Below are positions 57,501-64,000 of a stretch of DNA of 64,000 bases, one piece after another. Both the position numbers and the translations under genes were made by a program. Position 1 is the first letter of the stretch; each line of letters opens with the position of its first letter. Under the pieces are notes generated by a model. The model searched no databases and had not been told where the DNA came from. It worked only from the letters and a program-made list of their open reading frames with translations. This stretch comes from Taudactylus pleione. Its lineage: Eukaryota > Chordata > Amphibia > Anura > Myobatrachidae. The stretch is from the NCBI GenBank assembly GCA_031769625.1, contig JAUIMM010001588.1:875001-939000 (forward strand). The letters are read 5' to 3'.

Positions 57501-60500
57501 CATACTACGATTCAAAACCAGAGTGCAGGACACCCCCAAACTAGCCCAATTAAGCCACCCCAAGGCACCGCCATAGTAAGAAAAGTGCAGTGTGAAAGCG
57601 ATAGCTAGGAGCAGCTACTGCTGCATATAAAGAATGAAAATAAAAAGTGAGGTACATATATAATAAACAAACAGTGAAGGGTTAAAATGTGTTATAAAAG
57701 AAAAATGTGTTATAATGCGATGCCCTGAAACAGATCAACAAAGGCAATCCAGGGGGAACCACGCCCCAAAAATGAACCAAAGTTGCACTACAGTATATAA
57801 AACTTGTAGGACTTACCTAGAATTGTGCCTATTACTAGTGTGCATATTCATTACAAGACTCCATGCTTTTAAACCAATAAGGTAGGGGTGCTAATCAGGA
57901 CTGAGGGCGTCTCCTTTCCCTCAGGTGTGCAATAAAGCACATTAAATGGAGTATATGGGAAAGATTTCTGGACTGCACACCCTGAATATATATATAATGG
58001 GAGGTGCTACCTGATGAGACAAATTGCAGGCACAAAAACAGACAAATCTCAGGTGCACAACTCCAAATTATTAATAATATATAAATGCAATAAAATTTTG
58101 CAATCAATAGAGGTTTTTAGCATAATCTTGGCCAAGGTTACGGGCCTACCCACCATATCCAGATAACCTCTGTAGGGTAGGTCCCTAACATACTACGATT
58201 CAAATCCAGAGTGCAGGACACCCCCAAACTAGCCCAGTTAAGCTGCCCCAGGGCACCGCCATAGTAAGAAAAGTGCAGTTTGAAACAGATAGTTAGGAGC
58301 AGCTACTGCGGCATATAAAGAATGAAAATAAAAAGTGAGGTACATATATAATAAACAAACAGTGAAGGGTTAAAATGTGTTATAAAAGAAAAATGTGTTA
58401 TAATGCGATGCCCTGAAACAGATCAACAAAGGCAATCCAGGGGGACCCACGCCCCAAAAATGAACCAAAGTTGCACTACAGTATATAAAACTTGTAGGAC
58501 TTACCTAGAATTGTGCCTATTACTAGTGTGCATAATCATTACACGACTCCATGCTTTTAAACCAATAAGGTAGGGGTGCTAATCCAGACTGAGGGCGTCT
58601 CCTTTCCCTCAGGTGTGCAATAAAGCACATTAAATGGAGCATATGGGAAAGATTTCTGGACTGCACACCCTGAATATATATATAATGGGAGGTGCTACCT
58701 GATGAGACAAATTGCAGGCACAAAAACAGACAAATCTCAGGTGCACAACTCCAAATTATTAATAATATATAAATGCAATAAAATTTTGCAATCAATAGAG
58801 GTTTTTAGCATAATCTTGGCCAAGGTTACGGGCCTACCCACCATATCCAGATAACCTCTGTAGGGTAGGTCCCTAACATACTACGATTCAAATCCAGAGT
58901 GCAGGACACCCCCAAACTAGCCCAGTTAAGCTGCCCCAGGGCACCGCCATAGTAAGAAAAGTGCAGTGTGAAACAGATAGTTAGGAGCAGCTACTGCTGC
59001 ATATAAAGAATGAAAATAAAAAGTGAGGTACATATATAATAAACAAACAGTGAAGGGTTAAAATGTGTTATAAAAGAAAAATGTGTTATAGTGCGATGCC
59101 CTGAAACGGATCAACAAAGGCAATCCACGGGGACCCACGCCCCAAAAATGAACCAAAGTTGCACTACAGTATATAAAACTTGTAGGACTTACCTAGAATT
59201 GTGCCTATTACTAGTGTGCATATTCATTACAAGACTCCATGCTTTTAAACCAATAAGGTAGGGGTGCTAATCAGGACTGAGGGTGTCTCCTTTCCCTCAG
59301 GTGTGCAATAAAGCACATTAAATGGAGTATATGGAAAGATTTCTGGACTGCACACCCTGAATATATATATAATGGGTGGTGCTACCTGATGAGACAAATT
59401 GCAGGCACAAAAACAGACAAATCTCAGGTGCACAACTCCAAATTATTAATAATATATAAATGCAATAAAATTTTGCAATCAATAGAGGTTTTTAGCATAA
59501 TCTTGGCCAAGGTTACGGGCCTACCCACCATATCCAGATAACCTCTGTAGGGTAGGTCCCTAACATACTACGTTTCAAATCCAGAGTGCAGGACACCCCC
59601 AAACTAGCCCAGTTAAGCCACCCCAGGGCACCGCCATAGTAAGAAAAGTGCAGTGTGAAACAGATAGTTAGGAGCAGCTACTGCTGCATATAAAGAATGA
59701 AAATAAAAAGTGAGGTACATATATAATAAACAAACAGTGAAGGGTTAAAATGTGTTATAAAAGAAAAATGTGTTATAATGCGATGCCCTGAAACAGATCA
59801 ACAAAGGCAATCCAGGGGGACCCACGAACCAAAAATGAACCAAAGTTGCACTACAGTATATAAAACTTGTAGGACTTACCTAGAATTGTGCCTATTACTA
59901 GTGTGCATATTCATTACAAGACTCCATGCTTTTAAACCAATAAGGTAGGGGTGCTAATCCAGACTGAGGGCGTCTCCTTTCCCTCAGGTGTGCAATAAAG
60001 CACATTAAATGGAGCATATGGGAAAGATTTCTGGACTGCACACCCTGAATATATATATAATGGGAGGTGCTACCTGATGAGACAAATTGCAGGCACAAAA
60101 ACAGACAAATCTCAGGTGCACAACTCCAAATTATTAATAATATATAAATGCAATAAAATTTTGCAATCAATAGAGGTTTTTAGCATAATCTTGGCCAAGG
60201 TTACGGGCCTACCCACCATATCCAGATAACCTCTGTAGGGTAGGTCCCTAACATACTACGAATCAAATCCAGAGTGCAGGACACCCCCAAACTAGCCCAA
60301 TTAAGCCAGCCCAAGGCACCGCCATAGTAAGAAAAGTGCAGTGTGAAAGAGATAGCTAGGAGCAGCTACTGCTGCATATAAAGAATGAAAATAAAAAGTG
60401 AGGTACATATATAATAAACAAACAGTGAAGGGTTAAAATGTGTTATAAAAGAAAAATGTGTTATAATGCGATGCCCTGAAACAGATCAACAAAGGCAATC

Positions 60501-63500
60501 CAGGGGGACCCACGCCCCAAAAATGAACCAAAGTTGCACTACAGTATATAAAACTTGTAGGACTTACCTAGAATTGTGCCTATTACTAGTGTGCATATTC
60601 ATTACAAGACTCCATGCTTTTAAACCAATAAGGTAGGGGTGCTAATCAGGACTGAGGGTGTCTCCTTTCCCTCAGGTGTGCAATAAAGCACATTAAATGG
60701 AGTATAGGGAAAGATTTCTGGACTGCACACCCTGAATATATATATAATGGGAGGTGCTACCTGATGAGACAAATTGCAGGCACAAAAACAGACAAATCTC
60801 AGGTGAACAACTCCAAATTATTAATAATATATAAATGCAATAAAATTTTGCAATCAATAGAGGTTTTTAGCATAATCTTGGCCAAGGTTACGGGCCTACC
60901 CACCATATCCAGGTAACCTCTGTAGGGTAGGTCCCTAACATACTACGATTCAAATCCAGAGTGCAGGACACCCCCAAACTAGCCCAGTTAAGCCGCCCCA
61001 GGGCACCGCCATAGTAAGAAAAGTGCAGTGTGAAAGAGATAGTTAGGAGCAGCTACTGCTGCATATAAAGAATGAAAATAAAAAGTGAGGAACATATATA
61101 ATAAACAAACAGTGAAGGGTTAAAATGTGTTATAAAAGAAAAATGTGTTATAATGCGATGCCCTGAAACAGATCAACAAAGGCAATCCAGGGGGACCCAC
61201 AAACCAAAAAAGAACCAAAGTTGCACTACAGTATATAAAACTTGTAGGACTTACCTAGAATTGTGCCTATTACTAGTGTGCATATTCATTACAAGACTCC
61301 ATGCTTTTAAACCAATAAGGTAGGGGTGCTAATCCAGACTGAGGGCGTCTCCTTTCCCTCAGGTGTGCAATAAAGCACATTAAATGGAGCATATGGGAAA
61401 GATTTCTGGACTGCACACCCTGAATATATATATAATGGGAGGTGCTACCTGATGAGACAAATTGCAGGCACAAAAACAGACAAATCTCAGGTGCACAACT
61501 CCAAATTATTAATAATATATAAATGCAATAAAATTTTGCAATCAATAGAGGTTTTTAGCATAATCTTGGCCAAGGTTACGGGCCTACCCACCATATCCAG
61601 ATAACATCTGTAGGGTAGGTCCCTAACATACTACGATTCAAATCCAGAGTGCAGGACACCCCCAAACTAGCCCAATTAAGCCACCCCAAGGCACCGCCAT
61701 AGTAAGAAAAGTGCAGTGTGAAAGAGATAGCTAGGAGCAGCTACTGCTGCATATAAAGAATGAAAATAAAAAGTGAGGTACATATATAATAAACAAACAG
61801 TGAAGGGTTAAAATGTGTTATAAAAGAAAAATGTGTTATAATGCGATGCCCTGAAACAGATCAACAAAGGCAATCCAGGGGGACCCACGCCCCAAAAATG
61901 AACCAAAGTTGCACTACAGTATATAAAACTTGTAGGACTTACCTAGAATTGTGCCTATTACTAGTGTGCATATTCATTACAAGACTCCATGCTTTTAAAC
62001 CAATAAGGCAGGGGTGCTAATCCAGACTGAGGGCATCTCCTTTCCCTCAGGTGTGCAATAAAGCACATTAAATGGAGTACATGGGAAAGATTTCTGGACT
62101 GCACACCCTGAATATATATATAATGGGAGGTGCTACCTGATGAGACAAATTGCAGGCACAAAAACAGACAAATCTCAGGTGCACAACTCCAAATTATTAA
62201 TAATATATAAATGCAATAAAATTTTGCAATCAATAGAGGTTTTTAGCATAATCTTGGCCAAGGTTACGGGCCTACCCACCATATCCAGATAACCTCTGTA
62301 GGGTAGGTCCCTAACATACTACGATTCAAATCCAGAGTGCAGGACACCCCCAAACTAGCCCAGTTAAGCCGCCCCAGGGCACCGCCATAGTAAGAAAAGT
62401 GCAGTGTGAAACAGATAGTTAGGAGCAGCTACTGCTGCATATAAAGAATGAAAATAAAAAGTGAGGTACATATATAATAAACAAACAGTGAAGGGTTAAA
62501 ATGTGTTATAAAAGAAAAATGTGTTATAATGCGATGCCCTGAAACAGATCAACAAAGGCAATCCAGGGGGACCCACGAACCAAAAATGAACCAAAGTTGC
62601 ACTACAGTATATAAAACTTGTAGGACTTACCTAGAATTGTGCCTATTACTAGTGTGCATATTCATTACAAGACTCCATGCTTTTAAACCAATAAGGTAGG
62701 GGTGCTAATCCAGACTGAGGGTGTCTCCATTCCCTCAGGTGTGCAATAAAGCACATTAAATGGAGTATAGGGAAAGATTTCTGGACTGCACACCCTGAAT
62801 ATATATATATAATGGGAGGTGCTACCTGATGAGACAAATTGCAGGCACAAAAACAGACAAATCTCAGGTGAACAACTCCAAATTATTAATAATATATAAA
62901 TGCAATAAAATTTTGCAATCAATAGAGGTTTTTAGCATAATCTTGGCCAAGGTTACGGGCCTACCCACCATATCCAGGTAACCTCTGTAGGGTAGGTCCC
63001 TAACATACTACGATTCAAATCCAGAGTGCAGGACACCCCCAAACTAGCCCAGTTAAGCCGCCCCAGGGCACCGCCATAGTAAGAAAAGTGCAGTGTGAAA
63101 GAGATAGTTAGGAGCAGCTACTGCTGCATATAAAGAATGAAAATAAAAAGTGAGGTACATATATAATAAACAAACAGTGAAGGGTTAAAATGTGTTATAA
63201 AAGAAAAATGTGTTATAATGCGATGCCCTGAAACAGATCAACAAAGGCAATCCAGGGGGACCCACTCCACTAAAATGAACCAAAGTTGCACTACAGTATA
63301 TAAAACTTGTAGGACTTACCTAGAATTGTGCCTATTACTAGTGTGCATATTCATTACACGACTCCATGCTTTTAAACCAATAAGGTAGGGGTGCTAATCC
63401 AGACTGAGGGCGTCTCCTTTCCCTCAGGTGTGCAATAAAGCACATTAAATGGAGCATATGGGAAAGATTTCTGGACTGCACACCCTGAATATATATATAA

Positions 63501-64000
63501 TGGGAGGTGCTACCTGATGAGACAAATTGCAGGCACAAAAACAGACAAATCTCAGGTGCACAACTCCAAATTATTAATAATATATAAATGCAATAAAATT
63601 TTGCAATCAATAGAGGTTTTTAGCATAATCTTGGCCAAGGTTACGGGCCTACCCACCATATCCAGATAACCTCTGTAGGGTAGGTCCCTAACATACTATG
63701 ATTCAAATCCAGAGTGCAGGACACCCCCAAACTAGCCCAGTTAAGCCGCCCCAGGGCACCGCCATAGTAAGAAAAGTGCAGTGTGAAACAGATAGTTAGG
63801 AGCTGCTACTGCTGCATATAAAGAATGAAAATAAAAAGTGAGGTACATATATAATAAACAAACAGTGAAGGGTTAAAATGTGTTATAAAAGAAAAATGTG
63901 TTATAATGCGATGCCCTGAAACAGATCAACAAAGGCAATCCAGGGGGACCCACGAACCAAAAATGAACCAAAGTTGCACTACAGTATATAAAACTTGTAG
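54507..64000. repeat. 688-bp satellite array, about 13.8 copies, open at the right
   Basis: Identical landmarks recur every 687-689 bp; for example GTGTGCATATTCATTAC starts near 55,088, 55,776, 56,464, 57,152, 57,840, with one-base slips from 59,904. Copies differ by few substitutions and 1-2-bp indels, such as the TA expansion at 62,802-62,812. A repeated minus-strand 90-codon frame occurs in copies lacking the CAGG variant, so it is a by-product. The array continues past the window end. Confidence 0.97.

Noticed and set aside
55083..63610. Recurrent 90-codon minus-strand frame in the satellite
   Set aside because: It follows every similar unit, lacks constrained codon changes and ends wherever a unit has an indel or the CAGG variant; it is a by-product of tandem repetition.
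54507..64000. CRISPR-like regular array
   Set aside because: The unit is 688 bp with no short repeat/spacer alternation, and the genome is vertebrate.

Overview
This is vertebrate, very probably anuran (frog or toad), nuclear DNA. Small coding exons with GT/AG splice sites are separated by kilobase introns packed with transposable elements. The element mix fits a large amphibian genome: a DIRS retrotransposon, Penelope/Neptune, L1-like and CR1/L2-like LINEs, a tRNA-derived SINE, Tc1, and many TIR MITEs. There are no operons, CRISPR arrays or prokaryotic signals. The species cannot be fixed from sequence alone.

One host gene is supported: the 3' part of stxbp3 (syntaxin-binding protein 3, Munc18c), + strand, at 188-31,576. 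Seven consecutive exons (188-268, 9037-9175, 22108-22214, 26767-26859, 27357-27442, 28589-28737, 31479-31576) join in perfect phase with no stop. They encode the C-terminal 250 residues, ending in TAA and followed by AATAAA signals. The 5' exons lie upstream of the window.

The introns hold most of the recognisable elements. Intron 268-9037 carries a SINE split by two later insertions: a 3-bp-TSD MITE, and a 5.05-kb near-palindromic element with a 14-bp target duplication and a hammerhead-like motif in its loop. Intron 9175-22108 carries an L1-like element with a 5.3-kb DIRS-1-type retrotransposon at its 3' end; the DIRS still shows its inverted termini and internal complementary region. Later introns carry MITEs, one with a telomere-like core, a Tc1 remnant, and a 549-bp element made almost wholly of consecutive hairpins.

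Downstream of stxbp3 (about 32-54.5 kb) no further gene was recognised. The region holds an antisense L1-like copy, MITEs, a TIR-flanked pyrimidine minisatellite, a GC-rich minisatellite, a Penelope/Neptune fragment with a GIY-YIG remnant and a hammerhead-like motif, a SINE, an antisense CR1/L2-like LINE, several elements with TTAGGG-like cores, and a 1.4-kb palindrome. The last 9.5 kb is a 688-bp-unit satellite with local higher-order organisation; it runs off the window end.
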